A stretch of 64,000 nt of DNA, from the NCBI GenBank assembly GCA_024180945.1, contig JAKSGN010000007.1, forward strand, positions 3,162,001 to 3,226,000. The letters are read 5' to 3'. Origin of the DNA: Macrophomina tecta. Taxonomy: Eukaryota > Ascomycota > Dothideomycetes > Botryosphaeriales > Botryosphaeriaceae. Shown one piece after another: positions 13,427-22,888 of the stretch (its first letter is position 1; each line of letters opens with the position of its first letter). A program made the translations under genes and the position numbers. Under the pieces are notes generated by a model that had not been told where the DNA came from, ran no database searches, and saw only the letters and a list, made by a program, of their open reading frames with translations.

Positions 13427-16400
13427 ATGATCGCTCCAGCGTCCCCCATCCGCAGCAACTACTGCGGTTCCGTACTGCTGGCTCACCCTGTCCGGACAGA
13501 CCTCACTGACGCCCCCGAGCGCAGTCGCAAGCGGTCCCCAAGCGGGCCACCCACTCGTACTGCGTTCACCTCGCCTGCCGCTTCCCCGCCGTATGCGCGT
13601 CTTTCTCCATTCGCGACGCAAGATGCCGATGCCGAAACCACCGTCATGATGGAGGAGAAAGAGACACCAATCAATCCCGGCAACGCGCCGACCGCGACAA
13701 TGATGGAAGGCGTGGAGGGGGCGCCTGCCGTCGCCGACGCGCAGCCCGCAGAACCCATGCAGTCGGACGTAGTGGATGCGACGCAGCCAACGCCTGCGCC
13801 AGCTGCGGGAGGTGCCAGTGAGCGCCTGCCGGCAATCAGCGTACAAGGCGAGGCAGAGGAAGTAGCTGCGAAGGAGGACAACTCAGGCGATACACAAACA
13901 CAAGTGGCCGACGAAAAGCAAACTGTGCAGTCAGACATCACAAACCATAACGACTCAGCCTTGCCCGCAGAGACGCCTGCCAACGATCCACCCACCGACC
14001 AAATCGATCATACCCCGGTCACAGAAGGAGCAGCCGAGGTGAGCAGCATCGCGGCCGATGTTGGCACTCTCCCGGATCCTTTCGTCTCTGCGCCTCAAGA
14101 TTTGAGTGGCGAGCCAGCGCCAAATGGAATGCTGATGGACGCACCCAATGTGCAAGAGTACTACGGTAGCATGGACGTTCACCCATCCGATGCTTTGGCG
14201 CTATCTCCGGATATGCTCGAAACGGCCTACCCTCTCTCATCACACTCTGGTCTTCAACCTGAGGACAGCCGACAGTGTGCTTTCGCCAAGCTTGAGTTTC
14301 CGGACGGGGATTTCTACATGACAACATACGCGGTGGAACTAGGAAGAGATGCACGAGCATTCCGGCAGGAAATGAGGAGGCGTAACCAGGACGAGCTTCA
14401 GGAGCAGCAGATGGCTGGTAGTGTTGGGGATGGTCCGCAAACACCTATGAGACCTGCTGCACCCAGCGTAGCAAGCGTCTGTCGTAGCAATCTCAGCGAA
14501 TGCGGTGGAATCATGGGAGGAGACGATTATCACGTCAACGTTGCGCCACTCAAGCGGAAGAAGAAGAAGAAAGAGCCGAAGTCGACGAGCTCGTCCTCGC
14601 AACGTCCTTCGCGAAAAAGCTCCATCGCCGGCAGCAATGCCTTTGAACCGATAGACTACAACGGACTCGTCTTTCAATCTCAGCCTGACACCTCTTCCTT
14701 TCTTCCAGATCCTTACGAAGTCCCTCTCGTTCCCATACATCCGCCGATGTCGGAGAGCGGCCCCGTTGGCCACAAGGGTATCTCCAGGAAGCATCTCAAG
14801 ATCTACTATAGCTTTGACAACCAGGTTTTCGAAATGAAGGTCCTTGGCAGGAATGGTGCATTCTTGAATGAAGTCCACTACATGCCGGAGAACGATGCGG
14901 TCGAGCTTCACGACGGAGACAAGATCCAGATCGGCGCTGTTTCTATCATGTTTCGCCTTCCGAATGCCCCGGCAGATGACGATGCTCGCTCAGAGAGCTC
15001 CGACAGCATCAGCGGTGGAATCAGTCTCAACTTCGAAGACGGCCGCGGTCAGAGCATCGTTGCCGACGATGAAAGCGACGATGATGGCTTCAGCTACGCC
15101 GAACAATACGATTTTAGCCCACATGCATACGGATGGGATTCTGAAGAGGAGGAATTCTCTGCTGATGATGACGCGGAAGACGAATACCGGGAGCATGAAC
15201 GCTTGCCAAAGGTCAAGTTGAAGTTGAAGCTGAAGCAGCCTGCTCAGCAGGTACCTGCCAAGGGATCCAAATCGGAAGCTCGGCTCAAGAAGAAAAAGAA
15301 AAAAGAGAAGCTCAAGGCGAAGGAGGAAGCCAAGGCAAAGCTAGCTGGAAAATCAGCATCCAAGCCTCAAAGCCTAGATCGATCCGAAGAAGCATTGAAG
15401 GAGAAGAGCAAGGAGAAAGATAAAGAGAAGGACAAGGACAAGGAGAAGGAACGGGAGAAGGAAAAGGAGAAAGAGAAAGAGAAGGAGAAAGAGAGGAAGG
15501 AGAAGAAGATAGCGTCCAAGACTGCCGCAAAGACCGCGTCTAAAGCCCCCTCGAAAACGGTGGATAAGCCGAAAGATAAGACCGAGCCTACATCGCAGGT
15601 CAACATCGTCCCCCCTGAAGATGTGCCTCAGCCAAGCACAGAAATACCACAACCCGAGATCAAGACCGAAGGCGGCAAAGAGAAGGAGGAGAAGAAGTCC
15701 GAGTCCCAGCCTAACAAAGATAATAGTGGTAGACGCGTCCTTACTGCTGAGGAGGCTGCGCAGCTTGGTCTCGAGCCTGGCACAATCATCGAGAGAAAGA
15801 AAGGTCCAGGACGCCCTCCGAAAGATGGTATCATGTCAAAACGTGAAAAGGCAGAGATCATGCGTCGCAAGAAAGAGGCCGAGAAAGCCAGAAAGCTTGG
15901 GCTTGATCCTGAGTCTATTACAAAGGTTGACCTCACTCGTCCGCGTGAGAAGAAAGAAGGAGAAGGCAAAGCGGAGAAGAAACCACGGAGTGAAGGTGCA
16001 GAAGGGGAATCTGCAGGCCCTGATGGCGAAGGGCAAGGTACAGAGAAAAAATCAGTCAAAATGTCACGGCCTTTACGCACACCGTCGCCAGAGATGAAGG
16101 AATCAGACTATACGGAGGAACAACTCCAACGCCCAGCAGCCAACTACGTCGTCCTCATCCATGAGGCCATTTCTAACTCAAAAGAGGGAAAGCTTAACTT
16201 GCAGCAAATCTACAGTGCCATTGAGCGCAAGTATCCGTACTACAAGTTCAAAACTGGAACAACAGGCTGGCAAAGTAGTGTCCGCCATAACTTGGGTCAG
16301 CACGATGCTTTCCGCAAGGCCGAAAAAGAAGGGAAAGGTTGGCTGTGGGCTATCAACCCTGGAGTGTCCATCGAAAAGGAAAGGCGTAAGCGGGTGACCC

Positions 16401-18070
16401 CCCCTCCGCAACCGCAAGCCAGGCCTTATTATCCTTCCAGCCACCAATCGCCGTACGGCATGCCTCACGGAGCACCAAATTACCAACATCCTGCTGGCCC
16501 GTACCCTCCGAGACCACCGCCGGCCCCAGGACAATCACCCTACGCTGCAGCTCAGCCACGTACTTATCAATCGCCATACGGCTCGCAGCCTCTCGGGCAA
16601 GCAGCGCAACCTGTTCAGCATAGACCGCCGTATGGACCCCCTAACGGCGCTAGACCCCCTTATCCGAGCCCTTACGGAGCCTCACCTTACGGAGCCCCTC
16701 CGGGAGCACCCGCCATGCACTATCCCCAGAATTCCGCCTCCTCCTCACATCCTTCTGGAGGTTCGTATGCTACTGCTGGGCCTTCCCCGTATGCCACATC
16801 AGGTGCTCCGGCTTATTCATCTCCGACAAATGGATCAGGCTACCCTCCGCGACCACCTCACTCTGGACAACCACAGACAGGTCAACCTGGCGCGTCACAG
16901 AGTCAGCAACATCCAGGTCAACACAATGCGGCACCTGCACCAGCCTCTGCTAATCATCCCTCCAATGAGCCGATTCCACCCCGAAAGCCAAATCTATACT
17001 CAGACTCCGCACCATACGCCCCTATGCTGAACAACTTTCGCGACTACTACATCAGGAATGCGCATGCCATGTTGAAGCGCAAGCTGACTCGCGACGAGAT
17101 TGTGAAGCTGACTGATCGCGGTTTGGAACGAGCTCTTTTTCCAGAACGTTATCTTTCAAAGGAGGAAGAGCTGGATGAGAATGCAAGATTGGATCTCAAG
17201 GACGAGAAAGACATTGAAGAAGCGGTCAAAGGCATGCTGAAGAAGTTCAACTACGGGTATTTGGTTGAAGAAGCTGAGAGACGCGTTGGTAGAGCCCCAG
17301 CGCCTGCAGCAGCACCTTCCCCGGCCTCGGCTGGACCTACGCAAGCGAACGGCAGTAATCTGATGCAGGCATCAACTTCTTCGCCCAACCAATCACCTTC
17401 TACTCAGCCCCTTATATCTGGACAAGCTGCAGCAATAAGCCCTTCTGGACAAGTTAAAGCTGAGGCGTCTAGTTCGACTGGGCATCCTCAGGCTCATATT
17501 CAGACACCTCAACAGAACGAAGGCAACAATCAACCCACTCAGCCGGCGGCAGCTTTACCTCAGATTCACGGAGGCGGAGCTGGTGTGGAAACAAATTCGA
17601 GCACAACTTCGCCAAAGCATGTTGGTAGCCACCCTCCCGGAGGGTCTCCTGTTCAATCCGCCCCTCGAAGTGTTCTGAATTTGTCAACAGTCGCTGCAAG
17701 CACCGCCTCTCAAGTTGCTCCTGCAAGTTCTAGAATCACGTCGAGTGCTGTGCCAGCCACTCCCTCGCCTGTTGCTCAACAGGCACAGAATTCCATACAA
17801 AATGCAGTGCAGGCACTGCCGCCGCGCGCAAATGGCACCAACACTCCCGTTCCACCACCTGTTGAAGCATTGACACCAGTTGGTGGTAGCCCCAAGCCAG
17901 GAACGCCTATATCCGCGACGCCATCAGCGCCAGGGTCCGTTTCGTTCGCTGGGAAGAGGCCATCACCAGCTCCGGGCAACAACTCAGCAACCGGTGTTAA
18001 GCGGAGCCTGGAAGGTGAGGCAGCAGGAGATGATGGGGGCGATGCAAAGAAGCCAAAGGTCGACGGCTGA
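13427..18070 (+). CDS. fhl1: Forkhead transcription factor with split FHA domain, Fhl1 type
   Basis: Single exon of 1547 residues. An acidic, Pro/Ala-rich N-terminus precedes a region I read as an FHA domain in two pieces. The first has ELGRD at 304-308; the second runs from about 447 to 512 with GISRKH at about 450 and LGRNGAFLN. About 100 low-complexity residues, including KRKKKKKEPKS, lie between them. A Lys/Glu-rich repeat follows at about 657-695, and an AT-hook-like KKGPGRPPKDG at about 790-800. The forkhead winged helix is at about 901-978 (IYSAIERKYPYYKF, WQSSVRHNL, GWLWAINPG). A Pro/Tyr/Gly/Gln-rich tract and a conserved helical block (RDYYIRNAHAMLKRKLTRDE) follow; the C-terminus ends in KKPKVDG, a likely nuclear signal. 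In yeast, Fhl1 drives ribosomal-protein genes; that role is inferred here. The start could also be the ATG at about 13648. Confidence 0.88.
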   Translation: MIAPASPIRSNYCGSVLLAHPVRTDLTDAPERSRKRSPSGPPTRTAFTSPAASPPYARLSPFATQDADAETTVMMEEKETPINPGNAPTATMMEGVEGAPAVADAQPAEPMQSDVVDATQPTPAPAAGGASERLPAISVQGEAEEVAAKEDNSGDTQTQVADEKQTVQSDITNHNDSALPAETPANDPPTDQIDHTPVTEGAAEVSSIAADVGTLPDPFVSAPQDLSGEPAPNGMLMDAPNVQEYYGSMDVHPSDALALSPDMLETAYPLSSHSGLQPEDSRQCAFAKLEFPDGDFYMTTYAVELGRDARAFRQEMRRRNQDELQEQQMAGSVGDGPQTPMRPAAPSVASVCRSNLSECGGIMGGDDYHVNVAPLKRKKKKKEPKSTSSSSQRPSRKSSIAGSNAFEPIDYNGLVFQSQPDTSSFLPDPYEVPLVPIHPPMSESGPVGHKGISRKHLKIYYSFDNQVFEMKVLGRNGAFLNEVHYMPENDAVELHDGDKIQIGAVSIMFRLPNAPADDDARSESSDSISGGISLNFEDGRGQSIVADDESDDDGFSYAEQYDFSPHAYGWDSEEEEFSADDDAEDEYREHERLPKVKLKLKLKQPAQQVPAKGSKSEARLKKKKKKEKLKAKEEAKAKLAGKSASKPQSLDRSEEALKEKSKEKDKEKDKDKEKEREKEKEKEKEKEKERKEKKIASKTAAKTASKAPSKTVDKPKDKTEPTSQVNIVPPEDVPQPSTEIPQPEIKTEGGKEKEEKKSESQPNKDNSGRRVLTAEEAAQLGLEPGTIIERKKGPGRPPKDGIMSKREKAEIMRRKKEAEKARKLGLDPESITKVDLTRPREKKEGEGKAEKKPRSEGAEGESAGPDGEGQGTEKKSVKMSRPLRTPSPEMKESDYTEEQLQRPAANYVVLIHEAISNSKEGKLNLQQIYSAIERKYPYYKFKTGTTGWQSSVRHNLGQHDAFRKAEKEGKGWLWAINPGVSIEKERRKRVTPPPQPQARPYYPSSHQSPYGMPHGAPNYQHPAGPYPPRPPPAPGQSPYAAAQPRTYQSPYGSQPLGQAAQPVQHRPPYGPPNGARPPYPSPYGASPYGAPPGAPAMHYPQNSASSSHPSGGSYATAGPSPYATSGAPAYSSPTNGSGYPPRPPHSGQPQTGQPGASQSQQHPGQHNAAPAPASANHPSNEPIPPRKPNLYSDSAPYAPMLNNFRDYYIRNAHAMLKRKLTRDEIVKLTDRGLERALFPERYLSKEEELDENARLDLKDEKDIEEAVKGMLKKFNYGYLVEEAERRVGRAPAPAAAPSPASAGPTQANGSNLMQASTSSPNQSPSTQPLISGQAAAISPSGQVKAEASSSTGHPQAHIQTPQQNEGNNQPTQPAAALPQIHGGGAGVETNSSTTSPKHVGSHPPGGSPVQSAPRSVLNLSTVAASTASQVAPASSRITSSAVPATPSPVAQQAQNSIQNAVQALPPRANGTNTPVPPPVEALTPVGGSPKPGTPISATPSAPGSVSFAGKRPSPAPGNNSATGVKRSLEGEAAGDDGGDAKKPKVDG

Positions 18071-18981
18071 GATCGGCCAAAGCCACAGGTGAGAGAACAT
18101 CACCCAATTGGTGGCGGTGGCTAATGAGATCTAGGCGTATGGGACTTGGGATTTCAATGAAAGGACAGGTAACGCATAACGAGCTCTATCACATTGACAT
18201 CGATATCCAGCTTAGCGAGGAACTCGGTATTCTAACAAAAAGGGGCGTTTACAAGGCGTTGAATTTGCTCCTGGTTTTAGCGTTGCATACTCACGTGCTG
18301 CATTTTCCAGGAGCAGCAGTTTGTTTTCTGCTCTTTACTCAGGCTACAGCTCGGGCGTACATCCAAAAAGGCTATACTTTTGCGACCCCCACCGCAGCAT
18401 GAGATTGGTAGGGGCTGGGTTTCCGGGGGCGGACTTCTCGTCGCAGTGAGGTTACTGCCTGACTAGTATTCGGATTCAAGCTGATGTTACGCTCTCGTTC
18501 GAGCGTAGCTACATTCTGTTTCAATATCGTGTATATACAATTCTCGGCAAAAATGACTAGGATGCATTGTCATGCTTTTTATTGCAGACATTGGAATACG
18601 CATTTAGTGACTTATGGCCCATAGAGCTGGCCCCGGAAGGGTAGAAAATCGACCGGAAACTCCGCTGTTGCGATTGCAGTGCCAGACCTAGCACATTTCT
18701 GCAGCCAAAACTTACTCTGTCGGCATGAATGACAAAGCAAAAATACAGTCTCGAGCTTGGAGCATGAATAATGAACGGCGAGTCAGTTCAGTGGTGTCAA
18801 TGCTGGCGGAGAGCTGCGGGGTCCGACGGCGGGGTCCGAGTATCAAACAAATCAACAGGCAGTTTTGCTGCGCAATTGACAAACCACCTTTCGTGTCGCC
18901 CTTTTCCCATTTATAGTGCCCGTCCCGCGTCTCGTCGACGAAACAGTTGCAGCACCATCCACTCCCCGCGAATCACCGCAG
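18071..18981. other. Intergenic, 3' of forkhead gene and 5' of hydroxyisourate hydrolase
   Basis: 911 bp without a convincing gene. The part before 18982 is the presumed promoter and leader of the hydrolase. In-frame sequence reaches back to 18916, but that codon is GTG, not ATG. Confidence 0.5.
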
Positions 18982-19494
18982 ATGCCCAAGCCGCAACCGT
19001 CCGCAGTCAACCGCGCTGTCGCAATCGCATCGCAACTAGCCAACAACTCGGCTGCCGCAAAGACCCAGCAGCCCTCCACCGCCATGTCCCAGAAGCGTCC
19101 ACCGATCACCTGCCACGTCCTCGACACGACAGCCGGGCGCCCCGCCGCCTCGATCCCAGTCACGCTCACGCTCCTGTCCCCGTACGGCCCGAGCACGCCC
19201 CTCTCGGCGACGACCAACAGCGATGGGCGTGTCACTGGGTGGGCGGCGCCGGCGGGCGACCCTACCACGCTCGAAGAGATCTTCCGCAACAGCAAGGCGC
19301 AAGAGAAGGGCGGGGAGGAGGCGGAGATGGTGTGGTCATTGAAGTTCGAGACGAGGGCGTACTGGGAGCACAAGGGCGTGAAGGCCTTCTTCCCCGAAGT
19401 GGAGATCAAGTTCGTGGTGCGCGGGCGCGAGGAACACTACCACGTCCCGCTGCTGCTGGGCCCATTCAACTACACCACCTACCGCGGCTCGTGA
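18982..19494 (+). CDS. 5-hydroxyisourate hydrolase (transthyretin-like), urate breakdown
   Basis: Hydrolyses 5-hydroxyisourate, the product of urate oxidase, to OHCU in the ureide pathway. Single exon, 170 residues from the first in-frame ATG. The family's three signatures are present: PPITCHVLDT with GRPA just after it, the central KFETRAYWE, and the C-terminal HYHVPLLLGPFNYTTYRGS, ending in the diagnostic YRGS. About 34 residues precede a second ATG at 19084 (MSQKRPP), where the enzyme domain begins. This leader contains RAVAIASQL at residues 11-19, which fits the peroxisomal PTS2 pattern except at its second position. Known animal and plant homologues carry PTS2 at the same place, so I prefer the upstream start; both starts may be used. 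No other purine gene is nearby. Confidence 0.92.
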   Translation: MPKPQPSAVNRAVAIASQLANNSAAAKTQQPSTAMSQKRPPITCHVLDTTAGRPAASIPVTLTLLSPYGPSTPLSATTNSDGRVTGWAAPAGDPTTLEEIFRNSKAQEKGGEEAEMVWSLKFETRAYWEHKGVKAFFPEVEIKFVVRGREEHYHVPLLLGPFNYTTYRGS

Positions 19495-20961
19495 GTGCGG
19501 ATAACAATGTGTTGAGAGCAGAGGGCGGGCAGGAGCATGGGGGCGGAGGAGCGCAGGAGGCACGATGTGAGCGTATGATGTGCTTGGTACAATAATGGGC
19601 CCGTTATAATCTCGGCTGGGGAGACCATTGTCGCGGCGGGAAATGGCATGCAGCAGGTCTTAATAGTCAATGGGGGGATCCAATGCCAGCGGTGAGATTG
19701 CGGCTCAAGTCGCCGAGCCTTCCTTATACATGCTGGAGACGTTGCTGCCATCAAAGCAATAATGCATTCGTCTGTCGCACACGCGCAACCGCGCTGTGGT
19801 CGCCGAGTTGGCGGCCGTCTGGAGGGCGGATTGATGCCCGCCGAATGGGTGCATAACCCATGGAACGAGTCGGATTCGTTATCGGGCGGGATAACGTCAT
19901 TACCCAGCCGCCCGGAAAGAGGGGGTGCTCGCGGCTGGCACAGCTGCGGAGAGCAGCGGCACACACGACGCGATGGCGACGCTGGGTTGGCTCCTGCTGT
20001 TGCTGCATTCAAGTCGGGGGCTGTCTCGCGGCTACGGTGCACTCGCAGGCACGGCGCGTCTGGATAGGCTTATCGCGGCGTGCTGCGCGGTGGGCAGACA
20101 ACGCGCTCGGTGTGGGCGCCCAAAGGGGTGGCGTGCGCTCGGCCGGCTGTGGCCCGTCTGAATCGCAAATCACGTGACTGGGTGCTTGTTAATCAGGCTG
20201 GTGGTATCATAAAAATGCTTCCGTTGCCTCGCTACGTCACCTCTTTCATCATCACCGCCAACTCGCAGAAACCAGCACCCGCTTTGGGACGAGCAGGCAT
20301 TGGCAGTCTGGCATCAGCCTCACTTCGTACCGTCGACCGCCGCCCACGACACACGCCCCCATCTGCCAGAAGTGCAGCTGCGCGCCGCCCGGCGAGTGCG
20401 CCCATCTTTACTGCCGTTGTGCGATCAGGGGAATTGCGTCACGCCCACCCCCGAGTCCTTGAGATTTTCGCAACGCTGCGACCGCCCTCGACAACAACGT
20501 CGCGCAGCATCTGACCGCGTCAAGCATCTCTACGTGCGCGTCTGCACAGTTTTCCGTCTGCGGCTCAACGCGTGCACCCTGCTGCGCGCCGCCTGGTGCT
20601 GGTAAGCCTGTTCCGTTGGTGGCGAAAGATAGTGCGCGACTCCTCCCTGCGACCGCGCCAGGAGTCTGCATCGCACCCAGCACGGCCTCACGCCGCGACG
20701 AACGCCCGTCCCCATGCTCGCGCTCGACCCTCGATGCTGACTGCCGTTCTGCGACACAGACAAAGAATCGCATCAAGCCCGAACCGACCGAAGCGTCCTG
20801 TCGTCTCCGGAAGTAGTTGGGGCTGGCTCGATATTCAACTGGAGGCCGGCGAGAGTCCATCCACCCCAAACGACGGATCGACACAACAAGCCCTTACGTC
20901 ATTCAAAGAGGCACCTCCCGCCAACAGAAACTCAAACAACTCCCCTTAAGTCATTCCAAGC
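19495..20961. promoter_or_regulatory. Long upstream region of atfA with ACGTCA sites
   Basis: 1.47 kb between the hydrolase and atfA. Three copies of the ATF/CREB-like core ACGTCA occur: TAACGTCA at 19892-19899, TACGTCA at 20233-20239 and TTACGTCA at 20894-20901 (about 60 bp before the atfA ATG). A TCACGTGA palindrome lies at 20170-20177 and an AT-rich stretch ATCATAAAAATG near 20206. Longish open frames on both strands do not resemble proteins; some may be upstream frames in the atfA leader. Confidence 0.45.
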
Positions 20962-22888
20962 ATGTCCTCTCCACAGGATTCGAAGCGAAACTTACCCGCA
21001 CAAGGCGAAGGTTCGTTATTTCCCCTCAAGCACTTGCACCTGCGATTGATCTCATACTGCCGTCCACCTCTCGCCCTTCGCCACCCTTTGCATCGCCTAA
21101 GCAGCCTGCTGACGGTATGTGCGTGCTGTAGATAACCAGAAGTTGGACAATGAGACCAAGCAGCCATCTCCTCCCAGAATAGGTATGTGCGACTGCGCAT
21201 CGCCGATCCATGCATGCTGCCAATGCTTGCGCGACTCACTTGTCGCTACCTCGACTTCCACAGCACCGTTCTAACAATGATGCAGAAGCACCCGACAACG
21301 TTGGCGACGCGAAAACATCGGCTGCGACTGCGCCGACGACAAGTGCACCGCTTGCTCCACCTCCTCGTCCTGGACAAAATACAACCGCCGATAATTCAGG
21401 AGATTATTTCAGTGGTGCGCATGGTACTGGCAGCAACCATTTCAATCTGGAGCCAAACCCATTCGAACAGTCTTTTGGCAACCCAGCCACCGAGACTCCC
21501 GGAAAGGGCCTCCTACCGCCCGTCGCAAGTCTGACTTCTCCATCTTCGTTACTGCCGGGAGGCACGCCTGGCTGGCCCAACTCTCTAAGATCAGGACCGC
21601 TGAGTCCTGCAATGCTTACTGGCCCCACTGGCAGTGGTGATTATTTTGGCGAGCCCTGGAAGGGTGGTTTCCCGACTCCTAACGAGTCTTCGCTCCGCAC
21701 TGGCTTAACTCCTGGCGGCGGCGGATCTATGTTCCCTGCCCCCAGTCCTAATTCTCAGGCCCTGTTTAACTCTCTCCAAAGTGGTGGGGCGACCCCAAGC
21801 ACAAGCGAATTTTACCGGGCTGCATTCAAAATGAACAGCAACTTCGGTCAAAACGCTAACCCCCCGACCTCGCAGCCGGCTGAGCAGAACAACCAGCCTA
21901 CGAGTGATAACAAGCAGTTTCCTGCCGATCAGCAAAATAATCAGCAGCAGAACCCGCAACAGGGTCAACAGCAGCAAGATCCATTTGGCCAGCATGATGC
22001 GAATGTGGTGACGTCATTGTTGGGTCTTTCGCGTGCCGATGCTCAGCAGAACAGCAACAACCAATTCGCGATGCCCGGTCAACCTTCTCACGTCAACACC
22101 AACGTCGCTCAGATGAATAGCCAATCCCAAGAGACGTCGCCAACCACCAAGCGCGCAGGTAAGAACTCCATCACCAGCATGTCTGGCTCGGCCGACACCG
22201 GTGAATTTTCGGAGAGCGCCCACAGCGAAGATGCCAAGCCTGCTAGGTCGCGTGGCGGAAAGAGGAGCGCGAATGGCAAGAGCCAGACATCCAACGGCAG
22301 ACGGAAGGCCGATGATGGCGCCGTCAAGGGACCTGCAAATAAGAAGGCTAAGAACAACGCCGGCAATGCCAATACCCAGAGTATGGATGAGGACGAGTCA
22401 GAAGATGATATCAAGCAAGAAGGTGGTGACGGCAATGGCGGCAACAACGGTGGCAAGAAGATGACAGACGAGGAGAAGAGGAAGAACTTTTTGGAACGCA
22501 ACAGGTACCGCACCGTGTTTTTGAATCTTCATGACCAACTGCTAACTGTCTTCACAGAGTTGCTGCGCTCAAGTGTCGCCAAAGGAAGAAGCAGTGGCTG
22601 GCAAACCTGCAAGCAAAGGTCGAACTTTTCAGCACAGAGAACGATGCGCTCTCGGCTCAGATCACTCAGCTTCGCGAGGAAATTGTCAACCTCAAGACCA
22701 TGCTCCTCGCACACAAGGACTGCCCGGTGTCGCAAGCTCAGGGTATCAGCGGCATGGCTATGACAAACTTCATTGGCGACCTGAACCACCATGCGCATCC
22801 GTACGGAATGGGGATGCCTCCCAACGGAGTGCCCCCCATGGGTATGGGCATGCAGCAGCCCCCACCGCAGGCCATGCAGAGGAGGTGA
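20962..22888 (+). CDS. atfA: bZIP transcription factor AtfA (ATF/CREB type)
   Basis: Stress-activated regulator downstream of the SakA/Hog1 MAP kinase; in moulds it controls oxidative and osmotic stress genes and conidial survival. Exons are 20962-21010, 21132-21182, 21286-22504 and 22558-22888, 549 residues. The two small first exons were placed by phase: they give MSSPQDSKRNLPAQGED joined to NQKLDNETKQPSPPRIE and EAPDNVG. A conserved HFNLEPNPFEQSF block and several Ser/Thr-Pro sites lie in the N-terminal half, then a Gln/Asn-rich tract and a basic Lys/Arg stretch. The bZIP starts at about residue 435. Its DNA-contact signature, split by the last intron, reads N439, A442, A443, C446, R447 (ERNRVAALKCRQRKKQW). 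Leucine heptads follow, and the C-terminus is Met/Pro/Gly-rich. Confidence 0.94.
22009..22016. promoter_or_regulatory. Perfect CRE octamer inside atfA
   Basis: TGACGTCA, the consensus binding site of ATF/CREB-type bZIP dimers, lies inside exon 3 of atfA, where it encodes part of VVTSLL. Its use as a binding site is not shown by sequence alone. Confidence 0.3.

Noticed and set aside
13286..13846. 186-codon minus-strand frame over the forkhead gene start
   Set aside because: Antisense to the N-terminal coding part of the forkhead factor and Arg/Gly-rich without features.
18916..18981. Upstream extension of the hydroxyisourate hydrolase frame
   Set aside because: The codon at 18916 is GTG; the first in-frame ATG is at 18982.
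20408..20884. 158-codon minus-strand frame upstream of atfA
   Set aside because: Low-complexity Arg/Ser/Ala composition, no family features, lies in the atfA leader/promoter region.
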